Origin: Nautiliaceae bacterium
GTDB lineage: Bacteria > Campylobacterota > Campylobacteria > Campylobacterales > Nautiliaceae
Reading direction: 5' to 3'
Assembly (NCBI GenBank): GCA_027038555.1
Contig: JALVVX010000013.1
Coordinates: forward strand, 1 to 42,583
DNA: 42,583 bases
Shown here piece by piece: positions 1 to 9,230 of this stretch (the stretch's first letter is position 1; each line of letters begins with the position of its first letter). Made by a program: the position numbers and the translations under genes. The notes below the pieces were generated by a model that did no database searches, was not told the origin of the DNA, and worked only from the letters and a program-made list of their open reading frames with translations.

Positions 1-1673
1 TTCACAAAGCTACTCAGCATTTCACCTATTCCGCCTTTTTTAGCATTATCGCTTATTACATACCATTTTCTTGCTTCAATGTTTTTTAACAATTCTTCAT
101 CAAAAGGTTTAGCAAATCTGAGGTCAACAAGACCCGTTTCAATGCCTTTTTCTTTTAAAAGTCTGTGCACTTTATACGCTTTGCCAACGCCGTTTCCGTA
201 TGCTATTAACATAATGTTTTTACTCTCAATTAAAATTTCTGCTTTTCCAAGTTCAAAATCCGTAGCTTCAAAAATCCCATCTTCAAGCTCAAACGCTCCT
301 CTTGGATATCTGAATGCAACGGGACCTTTGTCATAGTTATAAGCAAACTCGACCGCCTTTTTTAAGCTCACAAAATCTCTTGGGGCAAAAAGAGTCATAT
401 TAGGCACAATTCTCAAATACCCGACATCAAAAACCCCCTGATGAGTCTCCCCATCAGCCCCGACTATTCCGGCTCTGTCGATAGCAAATTTTACGGGATA
501 ATTATCAATACACACATCGTGTATTACCTGGTCGTATCCTCTTTGAAGAAAAGTTGAATATATTGCCACAAAAGGTTTAAAACCTTCTTTTGCCAAAGGA
601 GCCATTGATGTTACGGCGTGCTGTTCGGCAATACCGACATCCCAAAATCTCTCTGGAAACTCTCTCATAAGCTCTTTCATTCCAGTCCCGCTTGGCATTG
701 CAGCCGTAACTCCTACAACCTTTTTATCAGCTCTTGCAAGTTCAAGAAGTTTTTGTGCAAATACTTTTGTCGCACTAAGTCCCGGTTTTTTAATAGGCTC
801 TCCCGTTTTTATATCAAAAGGCCCCACACCGTGCCAGTGCTCATAATACCCCTCAGCCTGTTTATAACCTTTGCCTTTTATAGTTTTGGCATGGACAATT
901 ACCGGTTTTTTAAGCTCTTTTGCAATTTTTAAGGTATCAATTATCTCTTCAATATTATGTCCGTCAATGGGTCCAATGTATTCAAGCCCCATCTCTTCAA
1001 AAAACACCCCGTTTACACTAAACATCTCTTCGAATTTTTTTGCGGCAAATTTCAAATCATCAGGCGCCTTTTCAAGTACTTTTTTAAACTTATCTTTAAA
1101 TGATTGATAAACTTTCCCGGCTTTTAGTTTAGTCAGATATTTGCTTATTGCGCCTATTGGTTTGCCTATACTCATTTCATTGTCATTAAGTATTATCACA
1201 ACGGGAAGTTTTAGATAACCAAGTTCATTTAGAGCTTCATATACCATCCCTGCACTCATTGCACCGTCACCTATAAGTACAACGGGAATTCTCTTTTCAT
1301 TTTTAAGTTTTATAGCCTTAGCCGCTCCGACAGCAACTGATATGGAAGTGGAAGAATGCCCTGCACTGAAATAATCATACCTGCTTTCACTCGGTTTTGT
1401 ATATCCGCTGATACCGCCAAACTGCCTTAAACTCTCAAATTCATCCCATCTGCCGGTAATAAGTTTATGCGCATATGCCTGATGGGATACATCAAAAATA
1501 AAAGGGTCTTTTTGAACATCAAATACATAATGCATTCCGATAATCAAATCCACAGCTCCTAGTGTGGAGCTTAAATGGCCTCCTTTTTTAGATACGACTT
1601 CTAAAATTCTTTTTCTGATTTTATCGGCAAGCTCTTCGAGCTCGTTTATATTCATATGTTTAACATCTATCAT
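1..1673 (-). CDS. dxs: 1-deoxy-D-xylulose-5-phosphate synthase (partial, 3' end outside window)
   Basis: Thiamine-diphosphate enzyme condensing pyruvate and glyceraldehyde 3-phosphate, the first step of the cytosolic MEP isoprenoid pathway. About 557 codons are visible of a family of roughly 600-630, so only the C-terminal tip is missing. The N-terminus reads MIDVKHMNINELEELADKIR. Visible motifs include DVSHQAYAHK near residue 70 (catalytic histidine region) and the TPP-binding GDGAMSAG motif, followed by the pyrimidine and transketolase C-terminal domains. The start was chosen because its ATG overlaps the fliH stop as ATGA, implying translational coupling at the end of the flagellar gene run. 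Confidence 0.96.
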   Translation of the reverse strand, partial: MIDVKHMNINELEELADKIRKRILEVVSKKGGHLSSTLGAVDLIIGMHYVFDVQKDPFIFDVSHQAYAHKLITGRWDEFESLRQFGGISGYTKPSESRYDYFSAGHSSTSISVAVGAAKAIKLKNEKRIPVVLIGDGAMSAGMVYEALNELGYLKLPVVIILNDNEMSIGKPIGAISKYLTKLKAGKVYQSFKDKFKKVLEKAPDDLKFAAKKFEEMFSVNGVFFEEMGLEYIGPIDGHNIEEIIDTLKIAKELKKPVIVHAKTIKGKGYKQAEGYYEHWHGVGPFDIKTGEPIKKPGLSATKVFAQKLLELARADKKVVGVTAAMPSGTGMKELMREFPERFWDVGIAEQHAVTSMAPLAKEGFKPFVAIYSTFLQRGYDQVIHDVCIDNYPVKFAIDRAGIVGADGETHQGVFDVGYLRIVPNMTLFAPRDFVSLKKAVEFAYNYDKGPVAFRYPRGAFELEDGIFEATDFELGKAEILIESKNIMLIAYGNGVGKAYKVHRLLKEKGIETGLVDLRFAKPFDEELLKNIEARKWYVISDNAKKGGIGEMLSSFV

Positions 1674-2416
1674 TCTTTACCTTCCATAATAGCTTCTTTA
1701 ATCGTTTTAAATCTCTCCATCACTTCTGCGTCTATATTTCCAAGATCGCTTAAAATTACAACTCCTCCCTCTTTTATAGCAGAATCAGGAATAATTTCAA
1801 CATTTTCAAACTTGTCTTTTAAAAATTCCGCATCTTTTGGATTAACTTTCATTTTTATTTTTGAGGCTTCTTTTATATCCTCCATCAAAGCTTTTGCCAG
1901 ATTATATGCAACTTGTTCCGATTCTTTCGATATTTCTTTTTGAATAACTTCTTTTGCGATATCAAGTGCCACTGAAATAAGTTCTTTTTCGACCGATAGG
2001 ATTTTTTCTTCAAAAACCTCATTTATTTTATCTATTTTTTTAATCGATTCTTCAAGAAGGAATATTTTTTCTTTAAATTCAGCCTTACATTGTTTTTCGC
2101 CTTCTTGTAATCCTTGTTTATAACCTTCTTCATAAGCATTTTTTTTCTCTGTTTCAATTCTTGAATTACATTCTTTAATCTGCTGTTCAAATTTTTGCTG
2201 AGCCGAAGCAATGTTTTGTGAGAGTTCTTCAATTTTCAAAAGAAGTTTTTCTATTATTTCATTATCTTTTTTCTCTTTTTCATCATCCATTGAAACAGGT
2301 TTCGTATCGTTTTTTATATTTTTATCAGATTCGTTTTGTATTAAGTCAATTTCTTTAAATTCGTATTTTTTTACATAATGTTTTTCACTTCTTCCGCCGT
2401 TAATTATTTTACTCAA
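1670..2416 (-). CDS. fliH: Flagellar assembly protein FliH
   Basis: Regulator of the flagellar export ATPase FliI; binds FliI and the C-ring. The 248-residue protein has a charged, low-complexity N-terminal half, a Glu/Lys/Gln-rich coiled coil (about residues 50-145) with a short YEEGYKQGLQEGE segment typical of FliH/YscL, and a C-terminal domain ending in DLGNIDAEVMERFKTIKEAI. The start is TTG, overlapping the end of fliG by 8 bases, with a GGAGGAAG Shine-Dalgarno inside fliG. Position between fliG and dxs supports the call, since sequence conservation in FliH is low. Confidence 0.9.
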   Translation of the reverse strand: MSKIINGGRSEKHYVKKYEFKEIDLIQNESDKNIKNDTKPVSMDDEKEKKDNEIIEKLLLKIEELSQNIASAQQKFEQQIKECNSRIETEKKNAYEEGYKQGLQEGEKQCKAEFKEKIFLLEESIKKIDKINEVFEEKILSVEKELISVALDIAKEVIQKEISKESEQVAYNLAKALMEDIKEASKIKMKVNPKDAEFLKDKFENVEIIPDSAIKEGGVVILSDLGNIDAEVMERFKTIKEAIMEGKE

Positions 2417-3434
2417 TTACTTCTTCCTCCGAACCGACTGATACTTTGCCCTCTTCTGCAAGTTTTTGAACCACTTCAATTACTTTTCTCTGAGCGGCTT
2501 CTACCTCTTTGACTTTTACAGGGCCTAAAAACTGCATTTCTTCTTCAAATGCCGCCGCCGCTCTTTGCGACATATTGGAAAGAAATTTTTGTTTAAGTTC
2601 TTCCGGTGCACCCTTTAAAGCTATCATTAAAGTATTTTTATCAACTTCTTTTAATATTTCTCTAACAGCAGTATTATCAAGTTTAAGTATATCTTCAAAT
2701 GTAAACATTTTCTCTTTAATCTGCTCTGCAAGTTCATTATTAATCTGTTCTATATGTTTAAGCGTTGATTTTGCGGCTTTTTGTCCAAGACGGTTAAATA
2801 TTTCCGCAACAAACCTCACTCCTCCGATTTCCACTTTATAACCGGTCAATGATTCGAGTTTTGTTTCAAGTATCGCGCTTACCTTTTTAATGACCTGAGG
2901 CGAAATATCTCCTAAATTACTCATCCTCATCAATACCTCAGCCCTTATTTCATCTGGAAAATAACTAAGCGTCTCAGCCGCGCTTGTAGGGTCCATATGT
3001 GCTAAAATAAGTGCAATTGTCTGTGGATGTTCGTTTACTATGAAATCGGCAAGCTGTTGAGGTTTGACTTTTTGTAAAAATCCAAAATTCTGTTCACTTT
3101 GAAGCGATTTAGCAAGTTTATCAAGAACTTTTTTCGCCTCATCAGGGCCTAATGCCTTATAAAGTATCTCTTTTGCATATTCAAGCCCACCGCTTGCAAT
3201 GTATTGATTTGATTGGAATATTACATAAAACTCTTCCAAAACCGCTGCCGCCACGGCTTTATCAATTGTTTTTGCCGTAGCAATATATTTAGAGATTTCC
3301 GTAATAGCTTCAACATCCATATATGAAAATATCTGTGCCGTTAAATCTTCACCTAACTGAATTAACAATATTGCAATTTTTTCAGGCATCGAAAGTTCAT
3401 CTAAAACCGCCTGCTGCTGTGGTGATAAAGCCAT
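2409..3434 (-). CDS. fliG: Flagellar motor switch protein FliG
   Basis: Rotor protein that links the FliF MS-ring to FliM/FliN and interacts with the stator. The 341-residue length is normal. The N-terminal FliF-binding domain (MPEKIAILLIQLGED), the middle domain with the EHPQTIALILAHM signature near residue 135-150, and the charged C-terminal torque helix (FEDILKLDNTAVREILKEVD) are all present. ATG start with AAAAGGA spaced 7 bases upstream, lying 10 bases after fliF. Fits an intact motor gene. Confidence 0.97.
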   Translation of the reverse strand: MALSPQQQAVLDELSMPEKIAILLIQLGEDLTAQIFSYMDVEAITEISKYIATAKTIDKAVAAAVLEEFYVIFQSNQYIASGGLEYAKEILYKALGPDEAKKVLDKLAKSLQSEQNFGFLQKVKPQQLADFIVNEHPQTIALILAHMDPTSAAETLSYFPDEIRAEVLMRMSNLGDISPQVIKKVSAILETKLESLTGYKVEIGGVRFVAEIFNRLGQKAAKSTLKHIEQINNELAEQIKEKMFTFEDILKLDNTAVREILKEVDKNTLMIALKGAPEELKQKFLSNMSQRAAAAFEEEMQFLGPVKVKEVEAAQRKVIEVVQKLAEEGKVSVGSEEEVIE

Positions 3435-3444
3435 TTTATTCCTT

Positions 3445-5124
3445 TTAAGATTCCGGATGTTCTTCTTTTATTAGATTTTCAAGTACTTTTGCAACCTGTT
3501 CGGTGTTTTCTTCTACTATTTTAGTAACCCTTTCAAGTAATACTTCATATTTAAGTTCTTCTTCATTTACTTCACTTGATATTCCCAATTGCTGTTCCAC
3601 TTTTTCTTTTAATTCTTTAATTTTATCATAAGTTGTTTCCAATTCTTCTTCATTAATTTCAACTTCGTGTTTTACAGGTTTTTCTTCTTCAATTTTAACT
3701 TCAAGCATTTTTTGTGAAAAAGGAACTATTACTTTTTTATAAAAAACAAACAATATTATTGCCAGTAAAAGATATTTCAATAAAGGTAAAAACGGACCTA
3801 AATACATTGATACTTTTTCCATAATCATTCCTGTTTTCGATTTACGAGCATTCATACCGGCATTAGCAAACTCAAAAGACGAAACAGTAACACTGTCGCC
3901 TCTTTTCGGATCAAATCCTATTGTGTTTTTTACAATATTTTCAATATTTGCAAGTTCTATTTTACTTAGAGGAACAAATTTAACATTTCCTTTTTTGTCT
4001 TTTTGATAATGTCCGTCAACCACTACTGCGGCAGTGATTCTTTTAATTTTTGCAAGAGGTTCTTTTACATCTTTTACGGTAGTGGATATTTCATAATTTG
4101 TAGTAGCTTCGCTTTTATTGTATTTTTCAACTACATTGTTATTTTTTATACCTTGAACCGGTCCTATATTGCTTACGGCTCCGGGGACTCCTCCCACTTG
4201 TTTTGGTTTTGTACCTATTTTACTCTCTTCGATAGTCTGTTCGCTTCTTACGACGTTATTAGGGTCATAAATAGTGGACTTGGATTTCACCTGTGAAAAA
4301 TCCAAATCTACATTCACTTTTGCAACAACTTTATCTTTACCTCCCACAATCGGAGCCAATATACTTACAATCTTTTCTTCAAGGCCTTTTTCAAGTCTTT
4401 TTTTATAAATCATTTCGGTTTTTAAAAGCTCATTATTTTGTGTAAGTTCGTCATTTTCCCCAAGAGGATTTCCGTATTGGTCTACAATTTTTACATTTTC
4501 AGGTTTAAGCCTCGGTACGGCAGAAGCCACCAAATATTTTATACCCTGTATCTGTTTTGGTGTGAGAATCATATTCGGCTTTAATTTAATAAGCACGGAA
4601 GCACTTGGCGGAACCTGTTTTGATACAAAAACAGATTCTTTTGGAATAGCTATATTTACTTTTGCACTCTCAACTGCATCAACAGCTTCAATTGTTTTTT
4701 GTAGTTCTCCTTCAAGTGCTCTTAAATATCTTATCCTCTCTTCAAAATCTGTTGCACCAAATGAATTTTTATCAAAAAGCTCAAATCCCACGGTACTTGA
4801 TTTTGGAAGACCCTCGGCGGCTATATCGAGTCTTAGTTTTGAAACTTTATCTCTTGGTACTTCTATAACCCCATCTTCTGGAATAACATATGGAATATTT
4901 TTTTTATCAAGATACTGAACTATCAAAGCGGCATCTTGGGGTTTTAGATTTTCAAAAAGAATTGCATAATTATTTTTCGGTTTCGAAGTTGTAGAATTAA
5001 ATACAATCAAAAAAGCAATTATTGCCACTACTGCTACAATACTTCCGATTATTACAATACGCTGCTGATTATTCAGTTTATTAAAAAAAGCGATTATCTG
5101 TTTAAAAAGCGCTTCAAAATTCAA
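3445..5124 (-). CDS. fliF: Flagellar MS-ring protein FliF
   Basis: Inner-membrane protein forming the MS-ring, base of the flagellum and scaffold for the export gate. 559 residues, typical length. Two membrane segments frame the periplasmic ring-building domains: about residues 23-43 and 442-462. The periplasmic part contains the YscJ/FliF-like domain and the LEGELQKTIEAVDAVESAKV stretch; the acidic C-terminus (about 520-559) is the expected FliG-binding helix. TTG start overlaps the hisC stop as TTGA, with AAGGG upstream. Confidence 0.97.
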   Translation of the reverse strand: MNFEALFKQIIAFFNKLNNQQRIVIIGSIVAVVAIIAFLIVFNSTTSKPKNNYAILFENLKPQDAALIVQYLDKKNIPYVIPEDGVIEVPRDKVSKLRLDIAAEGLPKSSTVGFELFDKNSFGATDFEERIRYLRALEGELQKTIEAVDAVESAKVNIAIPKESVFVSKQVPPSASVLIKLKPNMILTPKQIQGIKYLVASAVPRLKPENVKIVDQYGNPLGENDELTQNNELLKTEMIYKKRLEKGLEEKIVSILAPIVGGKDKVVAKVNVDLDFSQVKSKSTIYDPNNVVRSEQTIEESKIGTKPKQVGGVPGAVSNIGPVQGIKNNNVVEKYNKSEATTNYEISTTVKDVKEPLAKIKRITAAVVVDGHYQKDKKGNVKFVPLSKIELANIENIVKNTIGFDPKRGDSVTVSSFEFANAGMNARKSKTGMIMEKVSMYLGPFLPLLKYLLLAIILFVFYKKVIVPFSQKMLEVKIEEEKPVKHEVEINEEELETTYDKIKELKEKVEQQLGISSEVNEEELKYEVLLERVTKIVEENTEQVAKVLENLIKEEHPES

Positions 5125-6191
5125 CTAATTTCCCTTAATGTTTTTAATACTTTATCGTTCTCTTCGGGTTTGCCAATTGTAATTCTTAATGCGTCAAATC
5201 CGTAACTTGCCATATCTCTTACAATTATACCTTTTTTTAGAAGTTTATTGGCAATTTTTGTCGATTCAGGAATATAAATAACTATAAAATTGGTATAACT
5301 TTCAATATACTCAAACCCTTTTTTCTTTGCAAAATCGATATATTTTTGCATCTCTTTAAAGTTGTTTTCAATACCCATATCCACCCATTCGCTATCTTCA
5401 AGGGCTTCTGACGCCGCTATTTGTGAGAGAATCGTTATATTAAAAGGAGGTCTTAATTTATGAAGGTTTGAAATTATATATTCATTTGAAATTCCGTAAC
5501 CCACTCTCATTCCCCCAAGCCCGTATGCCTTGGAAAATGTGCCCGTATAAATAACATTTTTATATTTTAAGATATCTTTTGTTTTTATTTCTTTGCTTTT
5601 GTCTTTATATGAGGCAAACTCCTGATACGCACCGTCAATTAAAATAAGCGTCTCTTCATCAATTTTTTCAATAAAATCAAATACATCCTTAGCGTCAATA
5701 CACTCCCCAAGAGGATTATTCGGCACACATAAAAAGATTATTTCAGGTTTTTCTTTTTTATAAATTTCATAAAATTCATTAAGACTATGCTTAGCCGAAG
5801 GTGTTTTTAATATTTCAGCCCCAACTTGTTTGGAGTATATTTCATACATCGCAAATGTAATTCCTGCTGTTAAAACTTTTTTTGGTGATATCGCATGGAC
5901 TGCAAATTCTATTACTTGGTCGCTTCCGGCACCAATAATAATATTTTTTTTATCAACCCCGTGTATTTTGGCAAGTTTTTCTTTTAATTCATAAAAACTG
6001 TCATCAGGATATCTGTGCATTAAATGAGCGTTTTTTTTAACTTTTTCTATTACTTTTGGAGAAGGTCCGTAAGGATTTTCATTGCTTGCAAGTTTAATAA
6101 TTTCACCTGGTTTTATACCGTATTCTCTTACTACAAGCTCTATCGGTTTTCCCGCTTCATAGGTTTTTAGATTTTTTAATTTTTCAAACAT
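5121..6191 (-). CDS. hisC: Histidinol-phosphate/aromatic aminotransferase (HisC family)
   Basis: Class I/II PLP-dependent aminotransferase, 356 residues. Motifs: KLASNENPYGPSP near residues 33-45, VPNNPLG near 156-162, LIDGAYQEF near 185-192, and the PLP lysine in TFSKAYGLGG (K221), followed by RVGYG. The HisC family transaminates imidazole-acetol phosphate in histidine synthesis, but many members also act on phenylpyruvate and hydroxyphenylpyruvate. Its place immediately after pheA, away from other his genes, suggests it may supply the last step of phenylalanine/tyrosine synthesis here (inference). Confidence 0.92.
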   Translation of the reverse strand: MFEKLKNLKTYEAGKPIELVVREYGIKPGEIIKLASNENPYGPSPKVIEKVKKNAHLMHRYPDDSFYELKEKLAKIHGVDKKNIIIGAGSDQVIEFAVHAISPKKVLTAGITFAMYEIYSKQVGAEILKTPSAKHSLNEFYEIYKKEKPEIIFLCVPNNPLGECIDAKDVFDFIEKIDEETLILIDGAYQEFASYKDKSKEIKTKDILKYKNVIYTGTFSKAYGLGGMRVGYGISNEYIISNLHKLRPPFNITILSQIAASEALEDSEWVDMGIENNFKEMQKYIDFAKKKGFEYIESYTNFIVIYIPESTKIANKLLKKGIIVRDMASYGFDALRITIGKPEENDKVLKTLREIS

Positions 6192-6200
6192 CTTTATCCT

Positions 6201-7268
6201 TTAACAGTCTTTAAGATAGCTTCCAAGCCATATCATATCTTTTTTTTGTATAATCTCTTTAACGTTTTCATCATCAATATGGCCTTCAAAGTCGATGTAA
6301 AACCATGTATTAAACGTATCGTCTTTATTCGGTCTGCTTTCAATTTTTAAAAGATTTATATTTTTGTCTTTAAAATCTTTTAAAAGCTCAAACAAAGCAC
6401 CGCTTTTATGAGAAGTTTTTGCAATTACACTTGTTTTGTCATCACCGGATTTTTGGGTTTTAAAATCACTTATTATAATAAATCTTGTTCTGTTTGCATT
6501 ATTGTCTTCTATTTTTTCAAACAAAAGAGGCACATTATAAAGTTTTGCGGCAATCTTAGAGCATATCGCCCCGCTTAATTCATCTTTTGCCGCAAGTTTT
6601 GCCGCTTTTGCCGTAGATTCTGTCGGAATAAATTCGACATCCAAAAGATTATGCGTTTCAAGAAAATTCAGGCACTGATTATACCCTTGTGGATGAGAAT
6701 AAATTCTTTTTATTTTAGTTACGTCATCTTGAAGCGAGGCAAAAGAGTGATGTATATCCATACATATTTCGGCCACTATTTTTACATTATATTTCTTTAA
6801 AGAATCAAGGGTTATACCAACAACCCCTTCTGTGTTGTTTTCAATTGGTACCACTCCGTATTTTGCTTCTTTGTTTGCCACAGTTTTAAAAACAGCCTCA
6901 ATATTCAATAAAGGCAAATATTTAGCATTTGCACCAAATCTACTCTCGGCCGCCTGATGTGTATATGTGCCTACCGGCCCTAAAAAAGCAATTCTCTCTT
7001 TTCTCTCAAGCGCACGGGATATTGCAAATATTTCAAGAAAAATAGCTTCAATTTCATCTTTTCCCAAAATTCCGTTTTGTTTTTTAGAAAGATTTGTGAG
7101 TCTTTGTATAATTTCTTTCTCTCTCTCAGGCCTGTAAACCGGAGCATTTGTATTATTTTTCAAATCACCAACTTTTTTAACAATTTCCATTCTTTTGTTT
7201 AAAAGTTCCAAAATTTTATTATCTATTTCATCAATCTGTTCTCTTAAAACTCTTAATTCATTCTCCAT
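6201..7268 (-). CDS. pheA: Bifunctional chorismate mutase/prephenate dehydratase (P-protein)
   Basis: Converts chorismate to prephenate and then phenylpyruvate, the committed route to phenylalanine. Three domains in order: AroQ-type chorismate mutase (residues 1 to about 85, LREQIDEIDNKILELLNKR), prephenate dehydratase (about 93-270, beginning GPVGTYTHQAAESRFG), and a C-terminal ACT domain (about 275-350) with the ESRP motif expected for phenylalanine feedback binding. 355 residues, normal for the fusion. Overlaps the upstream HAD gene by 11 bases; hisC follows after 9. Confidence 0.96.
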   Translation of the reverse strand: MENELRVLREQIDEIDNKILELLNKRMEIVKKVGDLKNNTNAPVYRPEREKEIIQRLTNLSKKQNGILGKDEIEAIFLEIFAISRALERKERIAFLGPVGTYTHQAAESRFGANAKYLPLLNIEAVFKTVANKEAKYGVVPIENNTEGVVGITLDSLKKYNVKIVAEICMDIHHSFASLQDDVTKIKRIYSHPQGYNQCLNFLETHNLLDVEFIPTESTAKAAKLAAKDELSGAICSKIAAKLYNVPLLFEKIEDNNANRTRFIIISDFKTQKSGDDKTSVIAKTSHKSGALFELLKDFKDKNINLLKIESRPNKDDTFNTWFYIDFEGHIDDENVKEIIQKKDMIWLGSYLKDC

Positions 7269-8019
7269 ATCGGCTCTCCGTTTTAAGTTCTTTTAAATAA
7301 TCTTTTAAATTTTTATAAATAAAATCAGGTTTTTGGCTTATTTCATTTATATTTTTTATTTTACCGCTTAATACAAGCACCGTTTTCATACCTATTTTTT
7401 TAGCCGGAATCAAATCTCCATACAAATCGTCGCTTATTATGGTAATTTTATCAAAATTAAGACCCATTTTTTCAGCTGCTTTTTCAAAAAATTTACGACT
7501 TGGCTTTCCAAAAATTTCATAATCTTTTCCACTTGCATATTTTAACATCTCCAAAATTGCTCCAAGCCCCGGATATCTCCTCTCATTCTTCATATAAAGA
7601 GAAGTTTTATGCATTCCGTAAAGCTTAACTCCTTTTAAAAGCAATTCTATAATTTCCGATATTTCATCCAATGTATAAACTTTAATGCCTAAAATAACAG
7701 CTTCCGGATTTTGTGAAGTTTTAAAGCTGTTTTCGATGATTTTTACAAATTTTTCATTACCGTAAGGTTTTAATACGATGTTTTTCAACTCTTTTTTTAT
7801 AATCATAAGCGGGTCGATATATTGATTTTCATTAAATTTAAACCCAAAGTTTTGAAGATATTTTATAAATTCGCCGGATTCTCTTTTTGTATTGTTTGTA
7901 ACAAGCACAAAAGGGATATTTTTTTGATTTAAAAAATCAATAAATTCAATAGCCCCTGGTAGCGGCCTGAAATTTTTATCATCAATCAAAGTTCCCTGAA
8001 TATCAATAAAATATCCCAT
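7258..8019 (-). CDS. HAD-superfamily (NagD-like) hydrolase with altered motif I
   Basis: 253-residue haloacid-dehalogenase fold protein. Motif I reads FIDIQGTL: the nucleophile D6 is present but the usual second aspartate (DxD) is Gln8. Motif II is LVTNNTK, motif III is around GKPSRKF, and motif IV is ISDDLYGDLIPAKKIG. The long cap between motifs II and III and the TNN motif resemble the NagD/phosphoglycolate phosphatase subgroup (C2 cap). It sits between lysA and pheA with 2-base and overlapping junctions, as I recall for Campylobacter. Substrate unknown; loss of the general acid could mean a weak or changed activity. Confidence 0.85.
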   Translation of the reverse strand: MGYFIDIQGTLIDDKNFRPLPGAIEFIDFLNQKNIPFVLVTNNTKRESGEFIKYLQNFGFKFNENQYIDPLMIIKKELKNIVLKPYGNEKFVKIIENSFKTSQNPEAVILGIKVYTLDEISEIIELLLKGVKLYGMHKTSLYMKNERRYPGLGAILEMLKYASGKDYEIFGKPSRKFFEKAAEKMGLNFDKITIISDDLYGDLIPAKKIGMKTVLVLSGKIKNINEISQKPDFIYKNLKDYLKELKTESRYGE

Positions 8020-8021
8020 TT

Positions 8022-9230
8022 TTATACCATATAATCAATTTCACACGCTATTAAATCCTCAAAAGTCTCTCTTCTTCTAATAAGCCTCTCTTTTGCGTCT
8101 TCAACTGCTACTTCGGCAGCTCTTGGTCTTGTATTATAATTACTGCTCATAGTAAACCCGTATGCACCGGCTGAATGGATTATCACTAAATCCCCCGGAT
8201 TTGTTTTAGGCACTTCTATGTTTTTAGCAAAAAAATCACCGCTTTCACACACAGGTCCTACGATATTCGCTTTTGATATTTCAGGATTTTCAACACTGCT
8301 TAATACTTCAATTTTATGATATGCATTATATAAACTTGGTCTGATTAAATCATTCATAGCACCATCAACTATTACAAATCTCTTATCACCGTTTATTTTC
8401 TCATACAAAACTTTTGTAATAAAATATCCACCGTTTCCTACAAGAAATCTTCCCGGCTCACACACAATTGTCACATCAAGACCGCTTAAAGTGCTTAAAA
8501 TCGCCTGTGCATAATCATAAGGCTCAATAAGTTTTTCATCTTTATATTTTATACCAAGACCTCCACCAACATCAAAAAATTTAATATCAACATTTATGGC
8601 TTTAAGACTTCTTACAAGATCGGCTACTATCGCACTTGCTTCTTTTATAGGTTCAAGCTCTGTTAGCTGACTTCCGATATGAAAATGTATTCCCACAGGA
8701 TTTAGGTATTCGCTTTTTTTGGCAAAAATATACATTTTTTTGGCTGTTTCTATATCTACTCCAAATTTATTTTCATGAAGTCCCGTTGAGATATAAGGAT
8801 GAGTTTTGGGGTCTATATTCGGATTTACCCTGATACTGATTCTTGCAACTTTTCCCATCTCTTTTGCTATATCGTGTATTCTTGCAAGCTCCGCTTCACT
8901 TTCAACATTTATCATCAAAATGTCTTTTTCAAGCGCTTCTTTTATCTCATCATCCCTTTTGCCTACACCACTGAAAATTATTTTATATTTATCAACACCT
9001 GCTAAAAGCGCTCTTTTAACTTCTCCTATACTCACACAGTCAGCTCCGCTTCCAAGAGACGCAAAATGTTTTATCACCGAAAGATTCGAATTTGCTTTAA
9101 CTGCATATGAAATAATACTTTTTCTGGCTTTAAAAGCCTGTTTTAATTTATTAAACTGCTCTGTAAAATGATTAAAATCATATACATATAAAGGCGTATC
9201 GTATTTTTGAGCCAAATTATGAAAATCCAT
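8022..9230 (-). CDS. lysA: Diaminopimelate decarboxylase
   Basis: PLP enzyme of fold type III that decarboxylates meso-diaminopimelate to lysine. 402 residues with this start. The PLP lysine is in SYAVKANSN (K45); other motifs are HFHIGSQ, GGGLGIKY, CEPGR and CESGDFFAK (cysteine and carboxylate of the second active-site half). ATG at 9230 was chosen over an upstream in-frame codon because AAGGAG lies 5-6 bases before it. The start lies 14 bases inside the lptF 3' end, so the two are probably coupled. Confidence 0.97.
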   Translation of the reverse strand: MDFHNLAQKYDTPLYVYDFNHFTEQFNKLKQAFKARKSIISYAVKANSNLSVIKHFASLGSGADCVSIGEVKRALLAGVDKYKIIFSGVGKRDDEIKEALEKDILMINVESEAELARIHDIAKEMGKVARISIRVNPNIDPKTHPYISTGLHENKFGVDIETAKKMYIFAKKSEYLNPVGIHFHIGSQLTELEPIKEASAIVADLVRSLKAINVDIKFFDVGGGLGIKYKDEKLIEPYDYAQAILSTLSGLDVTIVCEPGRFLVGNGGYFITKVLYEKINGDKRFVIVDGAMNDLIRPSLYNAYHKIEVLSSVENPEISKANIVGPVCESGDFFAKNIEVPKTNPGDLVIIHSAGAYGFTMSSNYNTRPRAAEVAVEDAKERLIRRRETFEDLIACEIDYMV

